Counted from the first letter of the stretch, positions 23,185 through 32,479 are shown. The stretch is DNA of 64,000 bases from Muribaculaceae bacterium Isolate-037 (Harlan) (GCA_003762615.1 RIAZ01000001.1:248001-312000); one strand, 5' to 3'. Translations and numbers: made by a program. The notes: generated from the letters alone by a model not told the origin.

Positions 23185-25944
23185 TTATTGGTTAATCATG
23201 TTGTCAATGGTGGCATCGTTGATTACGCTCGCCTCCGATAGATTTGCAGGAGCGGAATAACTCAATAGCTTATCCATGTAGGCGAGACGTTGCACAAGCC
23301 AGTTCTTCACACGGTACACACTGTCATAGTGTCCGAGTTCTTTAGGATAGAGGTTGTAGAACCCCGTTAGCGGTGCTTCTCCGATACATGGCTCTAAACA
23401 GGTAAAGCAATAGAAATTTGTCGAACCGTAATAGCACACCTCATTCTTGGCATACTGCCTTGTCGGGTCATAGGTCACCTCTTGCCAATTAGTTCCGTCA
23501 TCTTCAATCGGGTCATTGCCGACATTCCCGGCAATAAGGCTCTTAAAGATTCGTGCGCTCTTGTAGGCGATGGCATTCTTCGCGTATGTGGTGGTGGCTG
23601 TCCATGCTGTGGCAGTGCCTGCGCTGCGCCTCCAATAGCCGGAGTTGATGAGGCTGTCCCGGTAGCATGGTGATTCTGACCAACGCTCATATTCTGCCTC
23701 GAAATTATCAGAACCGATGCGCAGAAGCCAATCCATAACGATACTTGCAATATGTTCGGCTTCAAAGATGCCCATATTGCGGAGTTGTGCATACCGTGAC
23801 TGTAGTTCGGGAAGGAAATATTTGATAATCCATCCTGCCGGACTTGTCAGTGTGTTGCCCAGCCATCCGCTGCCCGGACCGCTCACATAATTTCCTATAT
23901 GGTATGCACCGAAAATACCGTCATGGTCATATGGGTTGGCTACCCATTGCACACCGTTCCATGTAGTCCACTGCCAGTTTTTTGCGTAGCCGTCACCGTC
24001 CTGCACGACATTCGTTTCAAGAATGTAATCCACCATGAACGATACTTTGAAATAAGTGGCTATAAGTTCCCTCATTTCCTCGGTTGTCTTTCCGGCGGCT
24101 TCCGCCTCCTTCAGTTCGGTGATGCGTTTGCTGAGATCAATGATATACTGCTTGGATTTTGCGCAACGCTTCATGTCCTTGTCGCTGCTGTCGTAGTTCT
24201 CGCTGTCGCTGCCCATGATTTCACGGGGACGGTCACCGTCATACTTTACTCCGTCCTGGCAGAAAAGGCTCTTGGGATTGCGCACTTCAAACTGTGTCCA
24301 ATTGATATTGCCTCCCCAAATGCTGTCAGCCGACAATGTACCGTCAAGATGGACGTGTTCAGCGGTCTTTTTATTCATGTGATAGTTGTCTCGGTGCTTC
24401 TTAATCTGCCATGAATAGATGCCGTAGAACTCTCCGTTCTGAAAAACGATTACCGGGAAACCCTGTGGGAAACACTTTGCACCTGTGTCGAAGTTTTCTT
24501 CTATGTCGGTCACGCTGTCCGTACCGGTTTCGCTTGTGGTGAACCTGCTCATGAACTCTTCCTTGTACGGACGGTTGTCCTGCATCCCGCGGGTGAGTGC
24601 CATTTCCTCATACAGTGTGTAGGAGCAAGGGCATACACCACGGAAGGTGTCGGTGTAATATGCTTTGAGATGGAAGCTGTCCTGCGACACCCAATCACCA
24701 AATTTGATGACATACTCGGTGTCCATCTCTTTTGAGGTGAACAGGTCAAAGGCAAGATTCTTTTTGGCGAATGCCATTGACGAGTTGCCTTGTGCCGACA
24801 TGGATGCCCATATCTTGCAGTAGTTTCCCTGCTGGTCCCAAAATTCAATCTGACACGGTATCTGACAGTTCACGCCCGGAGTGCCGAGTCCGCTTTTGGC
24901 GGTAGGCATGATATTGCTGTGGATGTTAAGCAGGGCGCAGCGCGGAATAGGAATACGCATTGAGCCGTTGTCGCTCCAATCTCCCGTCCCTCCGGTGAAG
25001 TTGGCGAGGAGTGTTTCAATATTGCTGATGCGGCGGTGGATGCGACGGTTCTCGGCTTTCTGTTCATCGGGTATGCCTTTGGGCATATAGCCTGTTCCAT
25101 CCCATCGTACACCGAAGACAATAAGACCGTCCTTGTCGGTGATTTTGTAGATGAACTCATTGTCCTTTTCGTCTATCTCCGTGCAGTTTGAAGAGGCATT
25201 ATGTATCTGCCTCATGACATCCGGCGGAAGTGCGAATTTTGACACTTGGAATGTTCCGTCATTGGTCACACCGAAAAGCAGGTTTCCGGCTGAGTCCATG
25301 ACTGCGTAGATAAACTCTTTCGACTCAAACTGCTCTATGGTGCATACACCGCTGATGGAGTTTATGAGGCTTCCTCCCTTGCGGTCGAGGGCAAAAAGGA
25401 TGTTATTGTTGCTGTCGGCTATGGCGAAAAGGTACTGAGCGTTTTCTATAATCTGAAGTCCGCTCAGTTCGTCAAGCCGTTGTCGGGTCTGTTCGGGTAT
25501 CCCTTTCGGCTGATAGACTGTCCCGTCATGACGGATGCCCCAAAGGAGTGTGCCGTTGAGGTCAACTATTGCGTAGGCATACTCGTCCGATGTTGCCTGC
25601 TTGAAGTTTTCGGTGAATATACCGGTGGCTTCCTTGGCAAGTTCAGCCTCCTCCTTTGCTTCCTTGGCGGCTTCCTTAGCAGCTTCAGCCTGCAACCCGG
25701 CTTCCGTGCCTGTGGTTTCGGCAAGGTCGGCTGCGGTTTCCGCTCTTTCGGCGATTTCCTCCACACCTGTTGCATCGGCGATAAAACCCCACTTGTCCAT
25801 GTCGGGAGTATCGCCACTGATGTGGTCAACCTTTGCATAGCACAGGCTTCTGCCGATATTGGCTGCATCATCCTTTCGGTAATGCTCGCCCGGCTTCCAA
25901 GCTCCCGTCATGCGGAATCCGATTGTTCCTAATGATTTACTCAT
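23185..25944 (-). CDS. Tail fibre protein with CotH-kinase-like domain
   Basis: A 919-aa protein in three parts. Residues about 1-330 hold a helical segment and four copies of a beta repeat (for example FIYAVMDSAGNLLFGVTNDG). Residues about 330-690 resemble CotH, an atypical kinase: the Lys strand GNSSMAFAKKNLAFDLF near 390, YGIYSWQIKKHRDNY, a catalytic-Asp-like QDGDGYAKN, and the metal-binding pair in NPYDHDGIFG near 671. A C-terminal carbohydrate-binding-like part follows (WTATTTYAKNAI, YDPTRQYAKNEVCYY). CotH phosphorylates spore-coat proteins in Bacillus; its role in a fibre is unknown. Confidence 0.7.
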   Translation of the reverse strand: MSKSLGTIGFRMTGAWKPGEHYRKDDAANIGRSLCYAKVDHISGDTPDMDKWGFIADATGVEEIAERAETAADLAETTGTEAGLQAEAAKEAAKEAKEEAELAKEATGIFTENFKQATSDEYAYAIVDLNGTLLWGIRHDGTVYQPKGIPEQTRQRLDELSGLQIIENAQYLFAIADSNNNILFALDRKGGSLINSISGVCTIEQFESKEFIYAVMDSAGNLLFGVTNDGTFQVSKFALPPDVMRQIHNASSNCTEIDEKDNEFIYKITDKDGLIVFGVRWDGTGYMPKGIPDEQKAENRRIHRRISNIETLLANFTGGTGDWSDNGSMRIPIPRCALLNIHSNIMPTAKSGLGTPGVNCQIPCQIEFWDQQGNYCKIWASMSAQGNSSMAFAKKNLAFDLFTSKEMDTEYVIKFGDWVSQDSFHLKAYYTDTFRGVCPCSYTLYEEMALTRGMQDNRPYKEEFMSRFTTSETGTDSVTDIEENFDTGAKCFPQGFPVIVFQNGEFYGIYSWQIKKHRDNYHMNKKTAEHVHLDGTLSADSIWGGNINWTQFEVRNPKSLFCQDGVKYDGDRPREIMGSDSENYDSSDKDMKRCAKSKQYIIDLSKRITELKEAEAAGKTTEEMRELIATYFKVSFMVDYILETNVVQDGDGYAKNWQWTTWNGVQWVANPYDHDGIFGAYHIGNYVSGPGSGWLGNTLTSPAGWIIKYFLPELQSRYAQLRNMGIFEAEHIASIVMDWLLRIGSDNFEAEYERWSESPCYRDSLINSGYWRRSAGTATAWTATTTYAKNAIAYKSARIFKSLIAGNVGNDPIEDDGTNWQEVTYDPTRQYAKNEVCYYGSTNFYCFTCLEPCIGEAPLTGFYNLYPKELGHYDSVYRVKNWLVQRLAYMDKLLSYSAPANLSEASVINDATIDNMINQ

Positions 25945-25963
25945 TTTGCTGTGATATTAATGG

Positions 25964-27124
25964 TTAAATTAAAAATAACATACCGTCCTCCACCATGAAT
26001 AGCGGACCGGAATAATCAGATGGATAATCTATCATGAGCTGCATTGCTTCATGGTCTATCCATATCCGGGGGAGCGGGGACATTCGTCCATGATACATGA
26101 GCAGGTTGCCTTCCCGCGTAAAGGCATATTCCTCTCCTGCGCTGAGCGCACGTCCGTTGATATACGCTCCGTCAATCCTGCCTCCTTTCCCCTCTATCAC
26201 ATAAAGAGTGTCGGGATGTGGTTTCTTTTTGATGTAGTCTTCCCATGTGACCACTTCGACAATCCCTTGTGGAATTACCGCATGACCAGTATTGTCGATG
26301 CCGAAAAGCAGGTTGCCAAGATTATCGGTCATTGCGAAGATGAAGTTCTCATCGTGCATTATCTGATAACCTTTCAACTCATCGAAACGCGTCTGCACCT
26401 CACCCGGAATACCTTTGTCGAAAACCACACTGCCGTCATGTGCTATCCCGAAAAGAAGATGTTCCTCTCCCTCATCCATGATGGCGAAGATGAAGTTCTC
26501 ATTCTCCATGAGTTTGTATCCGTCAAGTTCACTTAGCCGCTCCTTCATCTCCGAGATGGATTTCTCGGCAACGGAAAGCCGGACTCGTGTTTCTGACAGC
26601 ACACGATTTAGTCTGCGCAGTATCGGCTTTACTTCCGAGGGTATGCCTTTGTCATAGACAACCTCGCCTCTGTGTGTTATGCCGAAAAGCAGCCGTCCGC
26701 TTGCATCGGTGATGGCATAGACGTAATTTTCATTGCTCATCGGCTGTATGCCTTCAAGCTGTTTGAACCTTGCTCTTGCCTCATCGCTCATTCCACGGTT
26801 ATATACCACCTCTCCGTCATGTCTTATGCCGAAAAGGAAAGTCCCCTCAGCATCAACAATGGCGAAGATGTATTCTTCGGTCAGCACTTCATTGATGGGG
26901 ACGCTCTTGCGCCAACGTCCTGTCTCGGGATCAATGTCATTGTGGCTGTTCCACTCATACCAGCATTGCGTCTCGTCACAATACTTTGTGAAGCCGTCCG
27001 GAATGGATGTTTCCGGGGTTGCCATAAGTTCTGCGAGTGTCGCGCAATGCTGACGCAGGTCGAGAAAACGCTGTCCGCTGTAGCGGAATGCGTCAATAAG
27101 CTGTATGCCTCCTGTCGTTGCCAT
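25964..27124 (-). CDS. Tail fibre protein with four beta repeats
   Basis: A 386-aa protein. Four repeats of about 55-70 residues, each with the form F-A-I-x-D-x-x-G-x-x-L-F-G-I-x-x-D-G-x-V and then KGIP (for example YIFAIVDAEGTFLFGIRHDG and FIFAMTDNLGNLLFGI). A helical spacer lies between the second and third. The C-terminal domain (LYVIEGKGGRIDGAYING) is like those capping Bacteroidales phage fibres. The repeat is shared with the genes at 22223 and 23185, pointing to duplication within the fibre block. Confidence 0.65.
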   Translation of the reverse strand: MATTGGIQLIDAFRYSGQRFLDLRQHCATLAELMATPETSIPDGFTKYCDETQCWYEWNSHNDIDPETGRWRKSVPINEVLTEEYIFAIVDAEGTFLFGIRHDGEVVYNRGMSDEARARFKQLEGIQPMSNENYVYAITDASGRLLFGITHRGEVVYDKGIPSEVKPILRRLNRVLSETRVRLSVAEKSISEMKERLSELDGYKLMENENFIFAIMDEGEEHLLFGIAHDGSVVFDKGIPGEVQTRFDELKGYQIMHDENFIFAMTDNLGNLLFGIDNTGHAVIPQGIVEVVTWEDYIKKKPHPDTLYVIEGKGGRIDGAYINGRALSAGEEYAFTREGNLLMYHGRMSPLPRIWIDHEAMQLMIDYPSDYSGPLFMVEDGMLFLI

Positions 27125-27125
27125 G

Positions 27126-28574
27126 TCACTTGTATATTTGGGTTACTCCCGATGCCGTGACAGGCACGGTCAGCAGGTAGAGATAATATGGATGTCCGTT
27201 GACGCTAACCTCGCTCCGGGTGTAAGAGGAAAGCACTTCATATCCGTTGCCGTCCTTGACTGATGTCAGTGCGCCGAAATCTTTAGGATATGCGAGGACT
27301 ATCTTGCCGTCATTGGTTGAAATACCTGTGCGTGTAAAAGGTCGGTCTCCGATAATCAGCTCAGAAAGGGTAAGGATATTGGCTTCATCAGCAACCCATG
27401 TCTTGGCTACTGTTCCGAAGTATGTAGGAAGTGTCCCTTTCACACTCTGGTTACTAAGCACCGTCATTCCGGCATACTCCGTCCTGAGTTGGTATTGGCG
27501 GTATTGTCCGTGGGATAGGACTATGTTCACTGCCATTGTCTTGCCGACAACAGCAACTCCGTCAAGTGTCACATCCGCTTCGGCAGTAACGTCACGTTCC
27601 TTTCTCTTGGCATTCCATGACAGGTTGATGGTGGTCTCCTGTCCGGCTTTTATAACTGATGGCGAAACACTGAAAGTCACTTGGAGCGGGAATACCTCCT
27701 TTTGAAGTTCAAGGACATCGGCATTCAACTTTTCATCTGCGCACGATAGGGCGGCAAGTTTGGTGGAAAGTTTCTCTGTGTCTTTCAGACCGTCAAGGAA
27801 ACTAAGCACCTCTGTAAAGTTGTCGATTGCTTCTGATGCGTTCTCGCCGACAAGCGCGTCAAAGTCTCGCCTTAGTGCGCTTATCAGTGTCTGGAGATTG
27901 GTGTCTGCTTCTTCCCTGTCTGCTATCTCTTTGTTCAGTTTATTCTGAAATTCTGAGGTTGAGGTTTCAAGGGTAGCAACCTTACGGTTAATCTCAATGA
28001 TGTCAAGTGCAGTCTGTGAAAGAGCCTTCTTGTCGGCTGCGGTCATCATCCCTGCTTTTTCAGCAGTGGCGATTGGAATAGGCTTGCTTCCCTGCCTGGC
28101 AGTCCCGTCTCGTTTGAGAACGGTGAATGTCATTGAGGCGGCAGTCCCGGTGGAGGTGAACGCGATGGTCTCTGCAAGCAGGATGCCGTCTGATAATAGT
28201 TCCTCGATGTCTTTGACCTCATCGGTAAGGTCTTTTACATCGGTTTCAAGTTGATCGAGATAGAGGGAAAATGTTCCTCCCTTTTCACCCGTAGGCATCC
28301 ACTTTCCACCTTCTGCACGGTACACGTCAGCCGGGAGAGTATTGCCCACAAGGGCAAACCATCCCGGCATTGGTCGTGGATATGCGGCTGTGAGCGAATC
28401 TTCGGAAGCGTAAAGGCCTTTTAGCGGACCTTTGATGTTAGGTGCATCCAACCATCCTTTTACAACGAGGTTGTGATTGATGAGAGCATCACCGTTCACA
28501 TTGGCATGACCGCCTACGTTTAAGTTTCGGCTTACGCTGGCATTCCCCTGTATGTCATTTTTGAATAGACTCAT
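27126..28574 (-). CDS. Tail fibre / baseplate-type protein
   Basis: A 482-aa protein. The N-terminus has short hexapeptide-like repeats (NASVSRNLNVGGHANVNGDA) of a trimeric shaft, then LYASEDSLTAAYPRPMPGWF, a recurrent domain of Bacteroides phage fibres. A long coiled coil lies at about residues 110-290, and an Ig-like beta domain at 300-370 (VTFSVSPSVIKAGQETTINL). The start codon overlaps the stop of the preceding connector gene by 4 nt. It probably links the tail to the fibres. Confidence 0.65.
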   Translation of the reverse strand: MSLFKNDIQGNASVSRNLNVGGHANVNGDALINHNLVVKGWLDAPNIKGPLKGLYASEDSLTAAYPRPMPGWFALVGNTLPADVYRAEGGKWMPTGEKGGTFSLYLDQLETDVKDLTDEVKDIEELLSDGILLAETIAFTSTGTAASMTFTVLKRDGTARQGSKPIPIATAEKAGMMTAADKKALSQTALDIIEINRKVATLETSTSEFQNKLNKEIADREEADTNLQTLISALRRDFDALVGENASEAIDNFTEVLSFLDGLKDTEKLSTKLAALSCADEKLNADVLELQKEVFPLQVTFSVSPSVIKAGQETTINLSWNAKRKERDVTAEADVTLDGVAVVGKTMAVNIVLSHGQYRQYQLRTEYAGMTVLSNQSVKGTLPTYFGTVAKTWVADEANILTLSELIIGDRPFTRTGISTNDGKIVLAYPKDFGALTSVKDGNGYEVLSSYTRSEVSVNGHPYYLYLLTVPVTASGVTQIYK

Positions 28575-29203
28575 TGAAGTAAAGATTTACTGATTTCAAG
28601 CATGGTTGTCGATAGTTGGTCTCCTACGCTTGCCAAGGCAAGTGAGGCGGCTCGGTAGATGGCGGCTCTGTAGCAGTTTTCGGCAACATCAATCCCTCCG
28701 TCAATGTCAATCCTCGGGATTGGCACATAGGTGGCTTGGGTCACAATAGCCGTGTTGTCATTGCATGAATAGAACTCAAGCACTTTACCCTCGCCACGTC
28801 TCACGATGGCGCATACAGGCTTCTCCGGATTTCCACAGATACCTTTCCACTTGGATGATTGAAGTGCATATTGAGAGTCGTTTTCGCTTATGGCTTCAAA
28901 GACAGTGCGCTTCCAATCGCTCATGCGGAAGGATATAAGTCGCATGAAATCTTCCGGCAGAATGATAAAGCCTTTCCCGTCCTCCCCTATAAAGATGTTA
29001 TCCCCGAAGTCGTGACCGCTTTCAAGCATGGTCGCAGGGGCTTCCATCTCTACCAATCTCACTGCATCGGCGAGTTTGGCCATGATTATTTCATCAAGAC
29101 TTAGGGTGTCGGTGTCTCCCTCCATGATCAGCGGTTCGTCACCCTTGTTCATGTCGATAGCCACTCTCACGGCTCTTGCCATTTCCTCTGCCTGTACTGT
29201 CAT
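28571..29203 (-). CDS. Putative head-tail connector or tail adaptor
   Basis: A 210-aa protein with alternating helices and strands (IIMAKLADAVRLVEMEAPAT, FIILPEDFMRLISFRMSDW, AAIYRAASLALASVGDQL). It lies between the capsid and fibre genes, where head completion and tail adaptors are usually encoded. Size and helical character fit a ring-forming adaptor such as P22 gp4-like proteins. No family is identified with certainty. Confidence 0.5.
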   Translation of the reverse strand: MTVQAEEMARAVRVAIDMNKGDEPLIMEGDTDTLSLDEIIMAKLADAVRLVEMEAPATMLESGHDFGDNIFIGEDGKGFIILPEDFMRLISFRMSDWKRTVFEAISENDSQYALQSSKWKGICGNPEKPVCAIVRRGEGKVLEFYSCNDNTAIVTQATYVPIPRIDIDGGIDVAENCYRAAIYRAASLALASVGDQLSTTMLEISKSLLQ

Positions 29204-29206
29204 GAC

Positions 29207-29812
29207 TTATACGAAATCAAACCTTATACCGTATTTGGCTGCACATTCCTGTACGTCCTTGATTGTTCTGAGCGGTGTGGGGTTTTCGCCGTAGTGTTCC
29301 TCCAGATACTGCTTGGCAACATCTTTGCAGCTTACCTCTACCGTTTCCAGATTGTTTGTGTCGCCCTCTTCCGGATTCTTTTCAGTCTCGGCTTCCACCT
29401 CGTCCTGCGCGGTCTCTTCTATTTGAGGTTCCGGATTTGGCTCAGGGTTCTTTTCAGCCGTGTCGGTGACTGTTCTCTCTGGTGCGATGGCGGCTGCTCG
29501 TTGCTCGGTCTCAGGCATGATGGCGTTGAATGCCTCTGTCTCCACTGTTTCAGGAGGGTTCATGCCGATTTTTACCTCGCCCTGCACCGGGTATTTGCTG
29601 AGAAGGGTGACTGCGCCACTCTCAAAGTCCTTGCTTTTCTCGATAGCAAGCTGCACGATAGGGTCGTCTGTTGTGAACGTAGCCGGAGTTACACCCTTCT
29701 TCGTCACCTGTCCTCCCGTGAAGGAGACATGCACCTTTGTCTTTCCCAGATGGAAAGTGGTGCGCTTCTCCGCAAGATGGAGGATGGCATACGTCTTTTT
29801 ATATTTCTTCAT
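29207..29812 (-). CDS. Unknown late protein with acidic linker
   Basis: A 201-aa protein. A basic beta-type N-terminal half (HLGKTKVHVSFTGGQVTKKG) is followed by a long acidic Glu/Pro/Thr linker and a small helical C-terminal domain (CKDVAKQYLEEHYGENPTPL, then KDVQECAAKYGIRFDF). The linker suggests two separately binding modules. It is the first gene after the hairpin behind the capsid gene. Function unknown; perhaps capsid decoration. Confidence 0.5.
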   Translation of the reverse strand: MKKYKKTYAILHLAEKRTTFHLGKTKVHVSFTGGQVTKKGVTPATFTTDDPIVQLAIEKSKDFESGAVTLLSKYPVQGEVKIGMNPPETVETEAFNAIMPETEQRAAAIAPERTVTDTAEKNPEPNPEPQIEETAQDEVEAETEKNPEEGDTNNLETVEVSCKDVAKQYLEEHYGENPTPLRTIKDVQECAAKYGIRFDFV

Positions 29813-29830
29813 TGCTCTAAAGATTTATAT

Positions 29831-29872
29831 GGGAGCGGAGACCCTATCCGCGTCCGGTAGGTCTCCGCTCCC
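29831..29872 (-). terminator. Strong hairpin after major capsid gene
   Basis: A perfect 13-bp inverted repeat, GGGAGCGGAGACC (29831-29843) with GGTCTCCGCTCCC (29860-29872), in the gap after the capsid stop codon. On the minus strand it is followed by an AT-rich rather than U-rich tract. It may therefore act as a partial terminator or an RNA stabiliser that makes capsid mRNA exceed the downstream messages. Confidence 0.65.
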
Positions 29873-29895
29873 GGATTCACAAAAGGATTCTCAGA

Positions 29896-31422
29896 TTAGT
29901 TGACCTTTATTTCACCTACATACTCAGACCACTTTGCATCTTTGTACTGCCAACTCTGGCCGGTCACTGCTCCTGCGTCTATGCCCGGACAGTCAACCAA
30001 GAGGACATATACCTTGCCTTCGGTAGGGTTGGTCGGGGCTTTGGGGTCTCCCCAGAGTTCAAAGGTTGTCTGACCTTCTACGCTGCAGTTGCCCTCGCCG
30101 TCAATCCAGATATGAGCGTTTCCTTTCAGTCCGAGTGCATCCCAGACAACGGTGCTTTCTCTCTTTGCCTCTTCGCCTTCGATGTCCTCGCTGCTCTTGT
30201 GCTCGGCTGAATAGACGTAATGCACAAGGCCGTTCGAGTAGTTTATCACTGCGGCTGAATTGCTCCAACCCAGACGGTCAAGGCAAGGCTCAAGCTTGAA
30301 TTCGAGGTCGCCAAAGATGGTGTGGATTGCAGTGACCTCCCATCCGATTTTGTTGGTCTTGACACTGATCTGCACCTCCGGGTGCTTGGAAAAGTCGATT
30401 GTCTGAATATTCTCGACGAAGTTCTTGCCGCAAAGGATGATTACTGACTTGGGCACGTCGTCACCGGTGAAGATCATCTTGGCAAGTGCGATGAATTCTT
30501 CGTATGTCCACTTGCCAACCTTGTCAAGGTGGCGGCGTATCTGCCAACGTACACCTTCCGTAGTGTAGATGAACTGGTCGCCGAGTTTTGTGCTTACGGT
30601 AAACTTCGATGCGCGGCTTGCCCAAAGCGTACGGTTGCCGTCACACTTGAACTTCTTTATCTGCATCTGTGCGATGAGTGCCTTGCCGAAGGGGATGTGC
30701 TTGCGCTGAGCCTCTAAGTAGTCGCTGACTACACTGGAGAAGCCTCTCTTCTGGCAGTATATCATGTTGGGCGACGGGACGATGATGTTGGGGGCCACGT
30801 CCTTCTGAGTCTCATACAGTGCGTTTGCCAGTCCTACGAGAGTAGTGCCGGCAGGGATTTCGGGCACGGTGCCGATTGCGTCGGTCTCATTCGCCTTCTT
30901 GCCGTTCACGGCCATTACGATAGGCTCTTTATCTACGTCGGTGAAGCCGGTCACGAAAAGCATCAGCTCCTGACCCGGTGTCTTGTTCTTGCCCTTTGCG
31001 TCGTAACCGTCCACACCCTTTACGAGTATTGTTGTGTACGGTTGGAAAAGGCCACGGTCTGCCTTGTTGAGTTTTAGCACTACATTCTCGTCTGTGCCGT
31101 CGCCCACCTTTGCTGTGGTGACTGCCTGACAACGTGGCTCGTCAAGAGCGTAATGCTCTACTTCGGGAGAGGTCACAGAGACGCGCTTCGAGCGCAACAT
31201 CAGCTGCATCAGCGGAGTATCGTCACTGTTAAACTCATAGATCTCGCGGTCAATGTCACTTTCGATAAAGTGACCGGGGCCGATGTCTCCTGTGGCATTC
31301 GCTGCAGTGCTGACGGTCGCGGCCTGACCCTGAACCTGTGTGCCAAGCCCTCCTGTGCCGGGGGCTGGCGTGATTGTGCCGGTTGAGGTTTCTACCGGAC
31401 TGTTGGTTAATTCGTCTGCCAT
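29896..31422 (-). CDS. Major capsid protein
   Basis: A 508-aa protein of usual size and position for a capsid subunit: after the scaffold and before connectors. An unstructured, Thr/Ala/Gly-rich N-terminus leads to DIDREIYEFNSDDTPLMQLM, then a long alpha/beta region (FTGDDVPKSVIILCGKNFVE, FGDLEFKLEPCLDRLGWS) consistent with an HK97-type fold. The end (DCPGIDAGAVTGQSWQYKD) is a small extra beta domain. Residues of about 20-58 are repeated in the 54-aa gene immediately upstream. Confidence 0.75.
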   Translation of the reverse strand: MADELTNSPVETSTGTITPAPGTGGLGTQVQGQAATVSTAANATGDIGPGHFIESDIDREIYEFNSDDTPLMQLMLRSKRVSVTSPEVEHYALDEPRCQAVTTAKVGDGTDENVVLKLNKADRGLFQPYTTILVKGVDGYDAKGKNKTPGQELMLFVTGFTDVDKEPIVMAVNGKKANETDAIGTVPEIPAGTTLVGLANALYETQKDVAPNIIVPSPNMIYCQKRGFSSVVSDYLEAQRKHIPFGKALIAQMQIKKFKCDGNRTLWASRASKFTVSTKLGDQFIYTTEGVRWQIRRHLDKVGKWTYEEFIALAKMIFTGDDVPKSVIILCGKNFVENIQTIDFSKHPEVQISVKTNKIGWEVTAIHTIFGDLEFKLEPCLDRLGWSNSAAVINYSNGLVHYVYSAEHKSSEDIEGEEAKRESTVVWDALGLKGNAHIWIDGEGNCSVEGQTTFELWGDPKAPTNPTEGKVYVLLVDCPGIDAGAVTGQSWQYKDAKWSEYVGEIKVN

Positions 31423-31448
31423 TTTTAGAAATTATTAATTGGTTTATA

Positions 31449-31613
31449 TTATTTTCGGTCGGTCTCAAGCAGGCCTCCCGGTCTTATTCCTCCTGTGGCT
31501 GATGCTATCGCGCTGACGCTTGCCACGCTCCCATGTATCTGGCTGTTCAGGCCTCCGGTTCCGGCTGTGGCTACGGAAGATGGCGATTTGACTACCTTCA
31601 CTTCTATTGCCAT
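31449..31613 (-). CDS. 54-aa protein paralogous to the capsid N-terminus
   Basis: A complete small gene, ATG at 31611-31613 and TAA at 31449-31451, in the gap between scaffold and capsid. Its residues 18-52 line up with capsid residues about 23-58: GTGGL-x-x-Q-(I/V)-x-G-x-(V/A)-A-(S/T)-VS-x-(I/A)-A-x-ATG-x-I-x-PG-x-(L/F)-(L/I)-E(T/S)D. It is basic at the N-terminus and ends in ETDRK. It starts 5 nt past the scaffold stop. It may be a free form of a scaffold- or decoration-binding capsid arm. Confidence 0.75.
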   Translation of the reverse strand: MAIEVKVVKSPSSVATAGTGGLNSQIHGSVASVSAIASATGGIRPGGLLETDRK

Positions 31614-31618
31614 GTTCT

Positions 31619-32362
31619 CTAATCCGCTTCGCGTGCAAGGTCGAATACAGATTTGGTCTTATCTGGATTCTGTCTCGGAGTGCCGTTGCGTCCATTCAGG
31701 TTCTGGATTCCGTCCCCCTTCTTTGATCTGCGCAGTTGCTCTACGATTTTAGAATTGCGTCCGGCCACTTCTCCCTCTTCCTGTGCGTTGGCCACGTCCG
31801 TGTCGTGATTTATGGCGTTCGCCATGAGGGTTATTGTCTCTGGCGAGAGTATGCCCATGATTCCTTCACGGATTATCTGTATCCATGCCGCGCCGATTGC
31901 GTCCATCTCCTCATCGCTCAGGCCGTGCTCCTGCTGATATTCCGGTAGCGTCTTGTTGAGGGTGGTTTCCATGTTGCGCTCATACTCTTCGTCGAGCTGT
32001 CTGCTTTTGGCTACCCGGTCGAGATATTCCTTGTTGGCCGACTCGATTTTGTCCTGCATCGCAGGGTCGTCCATAACGTCCTTCACTTCTATTCCTAAGC
32101 GTCTGACAAGACTCATTACTGGGTCTTTTCCCTCGCGCATGTCGTTGAGGAAAAAGGCGGCTTGGGGATTCTCTCTGAACATATTGCTCATAGACTTCTC
32201 CCTCTCCTTCATTGCACTGTTCTCTTGCTCAAATGCGTCGTAATCGTCTGAAATCTGACCGAAGATTTCTTCATCATCCTCGAATTGTTTTTCAGGATAT
32301 CTTTTGCGCAGTCGCTCAAGATGTTGGTCTCGCTTGCTTATAACCGGGTTATTCTCAGCCAT
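31619..32362 (-). CDS. Scaffolding-type protein
   Basis: A 247-aa, highly charged and largely helical protein (HLERLRKRYPEKQFEDDEEI, DRVAKSRQLDEEYERNMETT). A disordered basic tail (KIVEQLRRSKKGDGIQNL) precedes the end. It is the first gene of the leftward late operon, ahead of the capsid. Length, composition and position fit a capsid scaffold, whose C-terminus normally contacts the coat protein. No catalytic motif is seen. Confidence 0.6.
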   Translation of the reverse strand: MAENNPVISKRDQHLERLRKRYPEKQFEDDEEIFGQISDDYDAFEQENSAMKEREKSMSNMFRENPQAAFFLNDMREGKDPVMSLVRRLGIEVKDVMDDPAMQDKIESANKEYLDRVAKSRQLDEEYERNMETTLNKTLPEYQQEHGLSDEEMDAIGAAWIQIIREGIMGILSPETITLMANAINHDTDVANAQEEGEVAGRNSKIVEQLRRSKKGDGIQNLNGRNGTPRQNPDKTKSVFDLAREAD

Positions 32363-32399
32363 ATTCTTGAAGTTGTTTAGATCAGTATATTACTGGGTG

Positions 32400-32407
32400 C
32401 AAAAATA
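32400..32407 (-). promoter_or_regulatory. Candidate promoter of leftward late operon
   Basis: The minus strand reads TATTTTTG, a match to TAnnTTTG. The predicted start is some 30 nt before the scaffold ATG. No convincing -33 element is seen at the usual distance, so a phage activator may be needed. Confidence 0.45.
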
Positions 32408-32455
32408 ACTCAACATCTTCCAACTTCACTTTTATCCGTTGTGGCATGAATTGAT

Positions 32456-32463
32456 TAATTTTG
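32456..32463 (+). promoter_or_regulatory. Candidate promoter of rightward terminase genes
   Basis: TAATTTTG matches TAnnTTTG, with a T-rich stretch about 22 bp upstream. The predicted start lies about 10 nt before the ATG at 32480, giving a very short leader. It is divergent from the late-operon promoter about 50 bp away. Confidence 0.45.
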
Positions 32464-32479
32464 TATTGCGTTAAACATC

